NCBI RefSeq assembly: GCF_900167125.1
Contig: NZ_FUYC01000001.1
Location: forward strand, 434,001 to 498,000
From: Paucidesulfovibrio gracilis DSM 16080
Lineage (GTDB): Bacteria > Desulfobacterota > Desulfovibrionia > Desulfovibrionales > Desulfovibrionaceae
DNA: 64,000 nucleotides
Direction: 5' to 3'
Part shown: piece by piece, positions 9,900-17,159 of the stretch
How positions within the stretch are numbered: position 1 is the stretch's first letter
Layout of the letters: each line of letters begins with the position of its first letter
Made by a program: the position numbers and the translations under genes
Notes under the pieces: generated by a model
Told to the model about the DNA's origin: nothing
The model's input: the letters and a program-made list of their open reading frames with translations, nothing else
Database searches by the model: none

Positions 9900-9923
9900 A
9901 CCGGCCCAACGCCGCACCGAAGT

Positions 9924-9965
9924 ACGCCCGGAGAACCCACGGTTTTCCGGGCGTTTCGCCTTTTT
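9924..9965 (+). terminator. Rho-independent terminator of glyA
   Basis: A 14-bp stem (9924-9937 with 9941-9954) with a 3-base loop is followed by TTTCGCCTTTTTC. It should end the fab-glyA transcript before the deaminase genes. Confidence 0.8.
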
Positions 9966-10042
9966 CTGCCGTCATGGGCCGCGCTTGCCTTCCGGGGCGG
10001 GAATGACTACTGAACAACAAGATTATCGTCCAAGGAGTCCCC

Positions 10043-10501
10043 ATGTCCCGAATGCCCTGGCCCGACTATTTCATGAAAATCGCCCATGTGGTGGCCGAGC
10101 GCTCCACCTGCCTGCGCCGCAAGGTGGGAGCCGTGGCCGTGCGCGACAAACGCATCCTGGCCACGGGCTACAACGGCGCCCCCACCAACATGCGCCATTG
10201 CGAAGAGGTGGGCTGCCTGCGCGACCAGCTCAAGGTTCCGTCCGGGGAACGCCATGAACTGTGCCGCGCCCTGCACGCGGAACAGAACGTGATCACCCAA
10301 TGCGCGGTGCACGGCGTGTCCCTGCAAGGCGCGGAAATTTATTGCACCACCCAGCCCTGCCTGATCTGCGCCAAACTGCTCATCAATTGCCAGGTGCGGG
10401 CCATTTGGTACGCGGATTCCTACCCGGATCAACTCACGGAACAATTTCTCGAGGAATCCGGCATTGAACACGGTCAACTCCCCTACCCCGGCCATGACTG
10501 A
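10043..10501 (+). CDS. dCMP deaminase family protein (ComEB-like)
   Basis: This 152-residue cytidine/deoxycytidylate deaminase shows the zinc site His-Ala-Glu in ALHAEQN and PCLIC. It has an extra Cys/His stretch (MRHCEEVGC) that marks the dCMP deaminase subgroup. It should convert dCMP to dUMP for dTMP synthesis. The ATG follows CAAGGAGTCCCC. Its last 8 bases overlap ribD, another deaminase-fold protein, so the two are translated together. The glyA-deaminase-ribD order recurs in Desulfovibrio relatives (recalled, not checked). Confidence 0.88.
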   Translation: MSRMPWPDYFMKIAHVVAERSTCLRRKVGAVAVRDKRILATGYNGAPTNMRHCEEVGCLRDQLKVPSGERHELCRALHAEQNVITQCAVHGVSLQGAEIYCTTQPCLICAKLLINCQVRAIWYADSYPDQLTEQFLEESGIEHGQLPYPGHD

Positions 10502-11684
10502 AGCGCCCGCCCGACACGAATACTGGATGGCGCGGGCCGTGGAACTGGCGCGACGCGGGCGCGGGCCTACGGCGCCGAATCCCTGCGTGGGCGCGGTGCT
10601 GGTGCGTGACGGCCAGGAAGTGGCCCATGGCTGGCACGAACGGTTCGGCGGTCCCCATGCGGAACGGCGCTGCCTGGCCCATGCGCGGGAACAGGGCGTG
10701 GACCCGAGCCGCTGCACCCTGTACGTGACCCTGGAACCGTGCAACCACCACGGCAAAACCCCGCCCTGCACCGAAGCCGTGCTGGAAGCCGGTATTCCGG
10801 AGGTGGTGGTGGGCGCGCTGGACCCCAATCCCGTGGCCCAGGGCGGAGCCGAACGGCTGGAACAGGCTGGCGTCCGCATCCGGACCCGCGTGCTGGAGCA
10901 GCAATGCCTGGACCTGATCCGGGATTTCCGGCTCTGGCAAAGCACAGACCGCGCCTACTGCATTCTCAAAATGGCCGCTACCCTGGATGGGCGCATTGCC
11001 GCACGCTCCGGCCGCCCCGAGCCGATTTCCAGCCCGGAAAGCTTTTCCGACGTGCATCGGCTTCGCGGCCTGGCCCAGGCCGTATTAGTGGGCGGTTCCA
11101 CATTCTTGGGCGACGACCCAAGCCTGACCTGTCGGCTGGCAGATATGGACCAACCCACTGGTTCAACTGCGCCTTCTCTATATGATCAACAATTGATCAA
11201 CGATGAACAACCATATGCGGTTGTCCTGACCTCACGGCTCCCCGGCGCAGACTGTGAACTCCAACTGATCCGCAAGCGACCGCGGCAGACCATTTTCTGG
11301 ACCACGGAGCAGGCTGCGGCATCCGAAACCGCCCGCGCCCTGGAGGATATCGGCGTCCGCGTCTGGGCTTTGCCCCAACAGGGTCCAACCCTGCAAATTC
11401 AGGAAGGATTGCGTCGACTGCGCCAGGAACTGAACGGCCACTACCTGCTCTGCGAGGGCGGGGGCCAACTGGCCACCAATATGCTGGAACAGGGGGCGGC
11501 GGATGAATTTGTACTGTACCTCGCGCCCCGATTCCTTGGCGATGCCCAGGCCGCTCCCCTGGGAGCCGGTCGCCACTGCGAAACCATGGCCCAGGCCATG
11601 GACCTGCGGCTAGGGCGGTGCGAACCTTCAGGACCGGACCTGAAGCTGACCTACTATCCGCCCGACACCTCCGGCGCGGACTGA
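10494..11684 (+). CDS. ribD: Riboflavin biosynthesis deaminase/reductase RibD
   Basis: The 396-residue bifunctional enzyme performs steps two and three of riboflavin synthesis. The deaminase half (about 1-145) has GAVLVRDG, zinc ligands in [20 protein letters not shown], and the typical APNPCVGAV. The reductase half (about 150-390) begins [13 protein letters not shown] and contains [17 protein letters not shown] and LCEGGGQLA. The ATG at 10494 overlaps the previous stop; a TTG at 10464, 9 bases after GAGGA, would add 10 residues. No ribE, ribBA or ribH follows, so the rest of the pathway is elsewhere. Confidence 0.93.
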   Translation: MTEAPARHEYWMARAVELARRGRGPTAPNPCVGAVLVRDGQEVAHGWHERFGGPHAERRCLAHAREQGVDPSRCTLYVTLEPCNHHGKTPPCTEAVLEAGIPEVVVGALDPNPVAQGGAERLEQAGVRIRTRVLEQQCLDLIRDFRLWQSTDRAYCILKMAATLDGRIAARSGRPEPISSPESFSDVHRLRGLAQAVLVGGSTFLGDDPSLTCRLADMDQPTGSTAPSLYDQQLINDEQPYAVVLTSRLPGADCELQLIRKRPRQTIFWTTEQAAASETARALEDIGVRVWALPQQGPTLQIQEGLRRLRQELNGHYLLCEGGGQLATNMLEQGAADEFVLYLAPRFLGDAQAAPLGAGRHCETMAQAMDLRLGRCEPSGPDLKLTYYPPDTSGAD

Positions 11685-11712
11685 TGCTGCACGCCGACCC
11701 ACGAGCTGTGGC

Positions 11713-11946
11713 TCATTTGTTGATCTTCTCGCCCGAGTAGGTCACGGCCTTCTTGACCATGGTGTAGTAGCTGCCCCGGTCCATGCCCACCCGGCAACCG
11801 CACGCGCAATACAGTCCGTCCGGGCGTTCCCGGGCGTGGACCATGCGCACGATACGGTCCTTGTGGCAACGGTGCACCTCTCCCTGGCCGATCTTGCGAT
11901 ACCGAAACAATTTCTTGCGGCAGGCCGCACATTTCATGGTCAACAT
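11713..11946 (-). CDS. Small Cys-rich zinc-ribbon-like protein, unknown function
   Basis: This 77-residue basic protein contains CAAC near the start, a lone Cys in RCHKD and CACGC in the middle, followed by a Lys-rich tail. The Cys spacing suggests a single zinc ribbon, which could bind nucleic acid or protein. I do not recognise a named family. The ATG at 11946 is used; an ATG at 11937 (MKCAACRKK) is equally possible and neither has a strong ribosome site. It is convergent with ribD. Confidence 0.6.
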   Translation of the reverse strand: MLTMKCAACRKKLFRYRKIGQGEVHRCHKDRIVRMVHARERPDGLYCACGCRVGMDRGSYYTMVKKAVTYSGEKINK

Positions 11947-12159
11947 GCATCCAAGGTAGCGCAGGTCCGAATCCCGGTCCAGACGGAACCGTTCGCAAGC
12001 CCTGTTCCGCTATGGCCTGCCCTTACGGAACGTATCCGCAGGTTCCTTCCCTGTTTCCCATGGCCATACTCCATGTCATACCGCTTCCTACTGCCAGCCT
12101 GTACTACGTTCAAGAATCGTTTGCTGCTTTATAGACACCTCTTACCGATAGGTGGCGAA
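11947..12159. other. Intergenic stretch, nothing clear
   Basis: This part of the 345-bp gap upstream of both the zinc-ribbon gene and the methyltransferase holds only a weak inverted repeat (GTTCCG with CGGAAC near 12003-12030). No coding frame with a ribosome site was found. Confidence 0.4.
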
Positions 12160-12175
12160 CAGTATCCGTATACTG
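12160..12175. promoter_or_regulatory. Inverted repeat upstream of the O-methyltransferase gene
   Basis: CAGTAT and ATACTG form a perfect 6-bp repeat around CCGT. It lies 39 bp before the -35 element at 12214, a normal place for an activator or repressor site. Confidence 0.35.
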
Positions 12176-12213
12176 CCTACAACGGTATCTCCTTCGTATC
12201 CCTCCGGTTTCCC

Positions 12214-12244
12214 TTGACGAATCATAAAAACAACGCCATATAAA
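12214..12244 (+). promoter_or_regulatory. Sigma-70-like promoter of the O-methyltransferase gene
   Basis: TTGACG (12214-12219) is followed by an AT-rich spacer and CATATAAA (12237-12244). ATATAA gives an 18-bp spacer. The gene starts 48 bp downstream. Confidence 0.5.
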
Positions 12245-12291
12245 GCAGGAACAGATATCCATCTTCATTTCCCAGCCGCCCGGAGGCAGCC

Positions 12292-13266
12292 ATGCAAATG
12301 AATTCCGAGGACATCCGCGAATTGGCTTCGGCCTTCCAAAAAAGCCGCGTGCTGCTGACGGCCTATGACCTGCGCCTCTTCACCCACATGGGGCGCAAGG
12401 CCCGCAGCGCGGATGATCTGGCCGCCCGGACCCGGACGGACGTTCGCGGCTTGGACCGACTGCTCGGTGCGCTCACCGCCATGGGACTGGTCATCAAACG
12501 GGAAACCACCTACCGCGCCACGGAATCCGCATTTCGGCTCCTTTCCGAGGAGAGTCCGGAACAACTCAGCCTGGGGCATCTCTCCAACCTCTACGACAAC
12601 TGGGGCACCCTGACGCGGGCCGTGCAGGAAGGGGGAACCGTGCTGGAACCGGACTTCGACACCGAAGAACGGCGCGAACACTTCATCGCGGCCATGCACT
12701 CCCGCGCCCGCAACAATGCTCGGGAATTGGCGGTCCGCCTGCCGCTGGCACAAACCCGCCATGTTTTGGATGTGGGCGGCGGATCCGGCGTCTATTCCAT
12801 GGCCATGTGCCGGGCCTGGCCCGGACTACGGGCCACCGTGCTCGATCTGCCCCAGGTGACGCCCCTGACGCGACGGTATGTGGCCGAAGCCGGGCTGGAA
12901 CAACGCGTCAAAACCCGGGACGGCGACATGCGCACCAGCGACTGGGGCCAGGAATACGACTTCGTCTTTCTCTCCGCCATCGTGCATATGTTCGGACCCG
13001 AGGACAACGCTGCTCTGGTGCGACGCGCCCACAACGCCCTGGAACCGGGCGGACGACTCGCGCTGGTGGATTTTCTCATGGACGACACCCGGACCTCCCC
13101 GGCCTTCGGTGCCTTGTTCGCTCTGAATATGCTCGTGAACACGCGCCAGGGCGATGCCTACACCGAGAGCGAAGTGCGCAGATGGTTTGAACAAGCGGGC
13201 TTCACGGACCTGGGCTGCGTTCCGGCCGGACCGAACACGCGCATGTTTCTGGGAACCAAGGCCTAA
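12292..13266 (+). CDS. SAM-dependent O-methyltransferase (family 2, acetylserotonin OMT-like)
   Basis: This 324-residue protein has an N-terminal winged-helix dimerisation domain (about 5-95) and a Rossmann methyltransferase domain (about 110-320). The SAM loop VLDVGGGSGVYSMA is followed by the acidic TVLDLPQV, as in family-2 O-methyltransferases and carotenoid/hydroxyneurosporene relatives. The late DFLMDD and R-W-F-E-QAGF elements also fit. The ATG follows GGAGG. The substrate cannot be read from sequence. It is transcribed alone from the promoter at 12214. Confidence 0.8.
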   Translation: MQMNSEDIRELASAFQKSRVLLTAYDLRLFTHMGRKARSADDLAARTRTDVRGLDRLLGALTAMGLVIKRETTYRATESAFRLLSEESPEQLSLGHLSNLYDNWGTLTRAVQEGGTVLEPDFDTEERREHFIAAMHSRARNNARELAVRLPLAQTRHVLDVGGGSGVYSMAMCRAWPGLRATVLDLPQVTPLTRRYVAEAGLEQRVKTRDGDMRTSDWGQEYDFVFLSAIVHMFGPEDNAALVRRAHNALEPGGRLALVDFLMDDTRTSPAFGALFALNMLVNTRQGDAYTESEVRRWFEQAGFTDLGCVPAGPNTRMFLGTKA

Positions 13267-13572
13267 CGAATCGCCCGGCGGCTGTGCCGTGCCGCTCCCC
13301 ACTGCCGGAATTCCGCGCTTCTGCCCGCTTTTTCGCCGGTCCGAGGCGTCGTCCCCAAAGAGGAAAAGCTCTGCGCCAGCATTGCCTTTCCCGTACAGCC
13401 CAAGCAGACGGCCCGCCCGAACAGCCACACGCTATCGCCAGGAACGACCGCTCACGACCAGACTTGCGGACCAGGCGGCCCCGGGGTAAGAGAGGGCCGC
13501 AACGCCCCCGACGGGTCGTTGAAAACGTCATATCGCAGGCAGTTCAAAGAACGGACGCAGCGCCGAAACAAA
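13267..13572. other. Intergenic stretch, nothing clear
   Basis: This GC-rich, proline/arginine-coding-like DNA sits between the methyltransferase and purN. A 100-codon open frame exists but is basic, low-complexity and lacks a ribosome site, so I do not call it a gene. Confidence 0.4.
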
Positions 13573-13619
13573 AAAAGCTCAAGTGATATGTGCAGTTCCG
13601 CACATAAAGAGGAGCTTTT
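13573..13619. terminator. Nested hairpin upstream of purN (terminator or attenuator)
   Basis: Outer arms AAAAGCTC (13573-13580) and GAGCTTTT (13612-13619) enclose a perfect 7-bp inner stem, TATGTGC (13587-13593) with GCACATA (13600-13606). The minus strand ends in seven T, the plus strand in four. It lies 50 bp before purN. Confidence 0.5.
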
Positions 13620-13669
13620 CGAGGCAGCGAACAGGTCACCGTTCTCCAAACGCCTGCCAAGGAGCGACC

Positions 13670-14344
13670 ATGGCCCTTCCCATTGCCGTCCTGGTTTCCG
13701 GCGGCGGTTCCAATCTCCAGTCCCTTATCGACCGCATGGAGTCTGGAACCCTGGACGCGGAAATCAAAATCGTTATTTCCAACAAGCCCGACGCGCACGG
13801 TCTCACCCGCGCACGCAACCACGGCATCCCGGCCCTGGCCCTGGATCATACCGATTATCCGTCCAGAGAAGCCTTTGACCGCGCCATGGTGCGCGCCATC
13901 CAGGAATCCGGGGCGCAGAGCGTGGTGCTGGCCGGATTCATGCGGATCCTCACTTCGGAATTTCTGAACGCCTTTCCCGGAAATGTGCTGAACATCCATC
14001 CGGCATTGCTGCCCAGCTTTCCTGGAGCGCATGGCCAGCGGGACGCCGCGGAATACGGCGTGCGCATCGCCGGGTGCACTGTGCATTTTGTGGATGAAAA
14101 AATGGATCACGGCCCGGTGATCATTCAGGCCGCGGTACCCGCCGTGCCCGGCGAAGAGACTGATGCCCTGGCCGCACGCATCCTGAAGCTGGAGCACCGC
14201 ATCTATCCTCAGGCCGTGCAATGGCTGGCCCAGGACCGTCTGCGCATGGACGGTCGGCATGTGCAACTTCGCCCCGCGCACAGCGCTCCGGTCCCGCAAC
14301 CGGAAAACGCCCTGGTCAGCCCGCCGCTGGAACAGGGATTCTGA
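13670..14344 (+). CDS. purN: Phosphoribosylglycinamide formyltransferase
   Basis: This 224-residue enzyme transfers a formyl group from 10-formyl-THF to GAR in purine synthesis. It has VLVSGGGSNLQSLID at the N-terminus, the catalytic Asn-His pair in NIHPALLPSFPGAHG, and the Asp of FVDEKMDHGPVIIQ. The ATG at 13670 follows AAGGAGCG. A 25-residue tail rich in Pro after the core is longer than in E. coli PurN. It stands alone and is closed by a strong terminator. Confidence 0.95.
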   Translation: MALPIAVLVSGGGSNLQSLIDRMESGTLDAEIKIVISNKPDAHGLTRARNHGIPALALDHTDYPSREAFDRAMVRAIQESGAQSVVLAGFMRILTSEFLNAFPGNVLNIHPALLPSFPGAHGQRDAAEYGVRIAGCTVHFVDEKMDHGPVIIQAAVPAVPGEETDALAARILKLEHRIYPQAVQWLAQDRLRMDGRHVQLRPAHSAPVPQPENALVSPPLEQGF

Positions 14345-14380
14345 TCCGCTGCCACGGCTCGTCCTGCCACGACCAGCAAC

Positions 14381-14423
14381 AAAAACCGCCCCGCGCACAT
14401 CAAACGTCCGCAGGGCGGTTTTT
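14381..14423. terminator. Bidirectional terminator between purN and the SpoIIAA-like gene
   Basis: AAAAACCGCCC and GGGCGGTTTTT pair perfectly over 11 bp around a 21-base loop, giving T runs on both strands. Confidence 0.8.
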
Positions 14424-14483
14424 ACGCATGGTTGTTACCAAACCGTTCCCCTGCGCCAGGGAGCACACGACCCAAACGCCGCG

Positions 14484-14873
14484 TCAGTTCGCGGCTTCGG
14501 TCAAATCCGCATCCCCCCGCAGCCAGTCCAGGGCGGCATCCTCAGCAAAAAACGTTTTCACATCAAGTCCCGCGTTTCCGGCCGTGGTTTGGAAAAACCG
14601 TGCATACCCGGCATGCTCCGGCGCTTCCAATACGGCCTTCCGCAATGGTGAGGCCAGGCGTGGCGCTTCGCGGACATGAAAAAACGTATCCCCCAGATCA
14701 AGCCGTTCCGTCACGCCCCGCACGTCGAACAACACACGGACCACACCGGCCTCGGCAATGGCGCGAATGATGCGCTCCACCAATTCCCGGGCAGCCTCTT
14801 TGGTCGTCACCCTGCCGGTGATAACCAGACGCAAAATATCCCCGTCCAAACGGCTTTCCAACGTATATTCCAT
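14484..14873 (-). CDS. SpoIIAA-like (STAS/SEC14-fold) protein
   Basis: This 129-residue cytosolic protein starts MEYTLESRLDGDILRLVITG, with alternating strands and amphipathic helices. The order resembles the SpoIIAA-like/DUF3478 STAS family (GRVTTKEA, VLFDVRG, RFFQTTAGNAG, FFAEDAALDWL). Such proteins bind lipids or partner proteins, but no enzyme activity is known. The ATG at 14873 has a strong GGAGG site. Longer in-frame extensions upstream are not supported. It is downstream of cobB on the same strand, 76 bp away, and ends at the shared terminator. Confidence 0.65.
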   Translation of the reverse strand: MEYTLESRLDGDILRLVITGRVTTKEAARELVERIIRAIAEAGVVRVLFDVRGVTERLDLGDTFFHVREAPRLASPLRKAVLEAPEHAGYARFFQTTAGNAGLDVKTFFAEDAALDWLRGDADLTEAAN

Positions 14874-14949
14874 ATCCCCTATCCTCCTGCGGACGCACTC
14901 CACGCTCCAGCATACCCCAGCAACAAAAACCGGGCAACAGGGGAAGCAA

Positions 14950-16401
14950 TCAGACGCGGTTCCCCATGCAGGCCCGTGCCAAAGCCTCGGCAAATGAAGG
15001 GCAGGAAGCAAAATGAAGATGCACATACGAGCCGAGCACATTGTCCCGCGGTCCGGCAAGCCAGCCGCCCGTGGATACGCTCCGCCCCTTGCGGTCGGCC
15101 ACCGAGTACACATTGTTGCCCCCCGGGTCAAAACAAAGTTCGGAATAATGAAACTCGTGCCCACGTGCTGTGAGTCCCTGCGGGCCGAACAGTCCGGACC
15201 TGGACAGGGTTACCTGGCGGTAGCCCAGGGCGCGGAACCGCTCACGCATGGCCGCCCGGCCAGAATACACCCCGCACAGGACATGATCCTTGCCCCGGGC
15301 ATCCGTCAGCGAGGAAAGCAGATACAGAAAACCGCCGCATTCGGCGTACACGGGACGCCCCGAGGCGCAAAAGCCGCGCACGGCCTGGCACATAGAGCGA
15401 TTTGCCGAAAGTCGGGAAACATGCAGTTCCGGGTAGCCGCCCGGCAGATACAACCCGTCCAGAGCAGGCGGCAGGCCGGACTCTTCCAACGGGCTGAAAA
15501 AAACGATTTCCGCACCGACCGCTTCCAGCAGACGCAGATTTTCCGGGTAGCAAAAACAAAAGGCCCGGTCCCGGGCCACACCCAGCCGAAAACGTTGTCC
15601 CGGCGCAGTACGGGGACGTGGCTCGCCGCTGCCCAGCGCCATACCCAGTGCCGGCAGGGAAGCCAAAAGCGCATCCAGGTCCAACGCCGCCTCCACCCAG
15701 TCCGCCAGGGCCGCATACACGGCATTGCAGCGGCTGTCCTCGGGCGTCACCAGTCCCAAATGACGCGAAGGCAAATCCAGACCCGAAGCTCGCGGCAGAC
15801 ACCCCAGCAACGGGGCGGGATTGGCGGATTCCGGCAGTGACGCCTCCAAAGCCTCCTGCAACAGCTCCGCATGGGCCGGACTGCCCACCCTGTTGAGCAC
15901 CACTCCGGCGAATCGTAAATTTGGCTGGAATTCCAAATAGCCTTTGACCATTGCAGCGGCAGAGCGAGCCATGGATGCGGCGTCCGCCACCAGCAGCACA
16001 GGCAGACCGAGCCAGCGGGCCAACTCCTCGGACGACCCCGTGGGACCGCTGCCGGACGCGCCGTCGAACAGCCCCATAACCCCTTCCACAACCGCCACAG
16101 ATCCGGGAGCCATGTTGCGGGCAACGATCCCGCGCACAGCGTCCCGGTCCAGCATCCAGCCGTCCAGATTGTGGGAAGGCCGGCCCGAGGCGCCGGCATG
16201 GTGCAGGGGATCGATAAAATCCGGTCCCGCCTTAAAGGGACGCACATCCAGGCCTCGACGGGCCAAAGCCGCCATAAGGCCAAGACTCACAGACGTCTTG
16301 CCGCACCCGGAACGGGTTCCGGCCACCAGCACACCCCGGGCCGGGGCATGGTCCGTAGGATCGAACGCGAACGGCAGCTCCAGGGAACCGCCCACGCTCA
16401 A
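14950..16401 (-). CDS. cbiA/cobB: Cobyrinate a,c-diamide synthase
   Basis: This 483-residue enzyme amidates side chains a and c of cobyrinic (or hydrogenobyrinic) acid with glutamine and ATP. An N-terminal dethiobiotin-synthetase-like domain has the P-loop GTRSGCGKTS (28-37) and VEGVMGLFDG. The C-terminal type-1 glutamine amidotransferase domain has YLPGGYPELH and the nucleophile Cys in VYAECGGFLYL. The start is a TTG overlapping the stop of the upstream TPR gene by 4 bases; a GTG at 16395 is another choice. Sulfate reducers of this group make cobalamin anaerobically, so cbiA is the likelier name. Confidence 0.92.
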   Translation of the reverse strand: MSVGGSLELPFAFDPTDHAPARGVLVAGTRSGCGKTSVSLGLMAALARRGLDVRPFKAGPDFIDPLHHAGASGRPSHNLDGWMLDRDAVRGIVARNMAPGSVAVVEGVMGLFDGASGSGPTGSSEELARWLGLPVLLVADAASMARSAAAMVKGYLEFQPNLRFAGVVLNRVGSPAHAELLQEALEASLPESANPAPLLGCLPRASGLDLPSRHLGLVTPEDSRCNAVYAALADWVEAALDLDALLASLPALGMALGSGEPRPRTAPGQRFRLGVARDRAFCFCYPENLRLLEAVGAEIVFFSPLEESGLPPALDGLYLPGGYPELHVSRLSANRSMCQAVRGFCASGRPVYAECGGFLYLLSSLTDARGKDHVLCGVYSGRAAMRERFRALGYRQVTLSRSGLFGPQGLTARGHEFHYSELCFDPGGNNVYSVADRKGRSVSTGGWLAGPRDNVLGSYVHLHFASCPSFAEALARACMGNRV

Positions 16402-17147
16402 ACCAGCCCGCGTTTTTCCAGGCTGCGCAAAAAGGCCAACGCCTCGGCATGCTGCTCATTCATGGCCAGGGCCGCGTTCAGATGCCGCACCGCATGGGGG
16501 TGGTCTCCCTTTTCATAGTAGGCGCGGGCCAGATTATAGTGCAGATTTTCATCATCCGCCGCCATTTCCAGGGCGCGCTTGTAATAATGAACCGCATCGT
16601 CGAACAGCCCGCCCTTACGCAGATTGATTCCAAATTCATTGAACAAATGTTTGTGTTCGTCCTCGAACGCGGCATCGATATCCACCACACGCTGAAAGAC
16701 CTCGTGGGCCTTTTCCTCATCCCCGCGTTGCAGATACACCAACCCAATGCCGAAGTTGGCCCGCACGTTGCGCTCATCCAGACCGAGCGCCTTGTTGTAT
16801 TCGTACTCTGCGGTAAAGGTCTCGCCTCGCTTGCGGAATTTGTCGCCCCGGGCAACGTGCTTTTGCACGGCGCGGATTCGGGGCATGACATGCTCGTGCC
16901 AGATGCCCGGCTCGGGCATATAGTCGCGGAGCAAGTCCTCGCGGGTGATGGTCTCCGTATTGCCCACCGGGGAATACTCCTCCCCCAGGGGCTGAATCTC
17001 CACGTTTTCCTCGTCCAGTTCGCGCACAAGGTAGTTGAACCGTTGCTGCACGCGCTTTTGCGTGGAGCCGGTTCCGATCTTCATGGACTTGTGTATGGAA
17101 AAGACCCCGCACAAATCGTCGTTGGGGTATGTATCTTGGTCGGTCAT
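16398..17147 (-). CDS. Tetratricopeptide-repeat protein
   Basis: This 249-residue soluble protein has a charged N-terminal region (about 1-90: MKIGTGSTQKR, then VEIQPLGEEYSPVG) and about four TPR units over 95-245 (for example YNKALGLDERNVRANFGIGL and YKRALEMAADDENLHYNLAR). No signal peptide is visible. The N-terminal part recurs in Desulfovibrio TPR proteins as I recall, but no function is known. It is translationally overlapped with cobB downstream (4 bases) and lies 12 bp after the GGDEF/EAL gene's stop side. Confidence 0.75.
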   Translation of the reverse strand: MTDQDTYPNDDLCGVFSIHKSMKIGTGSTQKRVQQRFNYLVRELDEENVEIQPLGEEYSPVGNTETITREDLLRDYMPEPGIWHEHVMPRIRAVQKHVARGDKFRKRGETFTAEYEYNKALGLDERNVRANFGIGLVYLQRGDEEKAHEVFQRVVDIDAAFEDEHKHLFNEFGINLRKGGLFDDAVHYYKRALEMAADDENLHYNLARAYYEKGDHPHAVRHLNAALAMNEQHAEALAFLRSLEKRGLV

Positions 17148-17159
17148 GCGATTTCTCCG

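Noticed and set aside
10464-10493. TTG start for ribD ten codons earlier
   Set aside because: A GAGGA site is present, but homology starts after the ATG at 10494, which overlaps the deaminase stop; kept as an alternative only.
13284-13586. 100-codon open frame before purN
   Set aside because: Basic, low-complexity product, no ribosome site, and it runs into the terminator-like stem; typical of GC-rich shadow frames.
15013-15840. Long frame antisense to cobyrinate synthase
   Set aside because: Shadow of the strongly supported cbiA/cobB gene.
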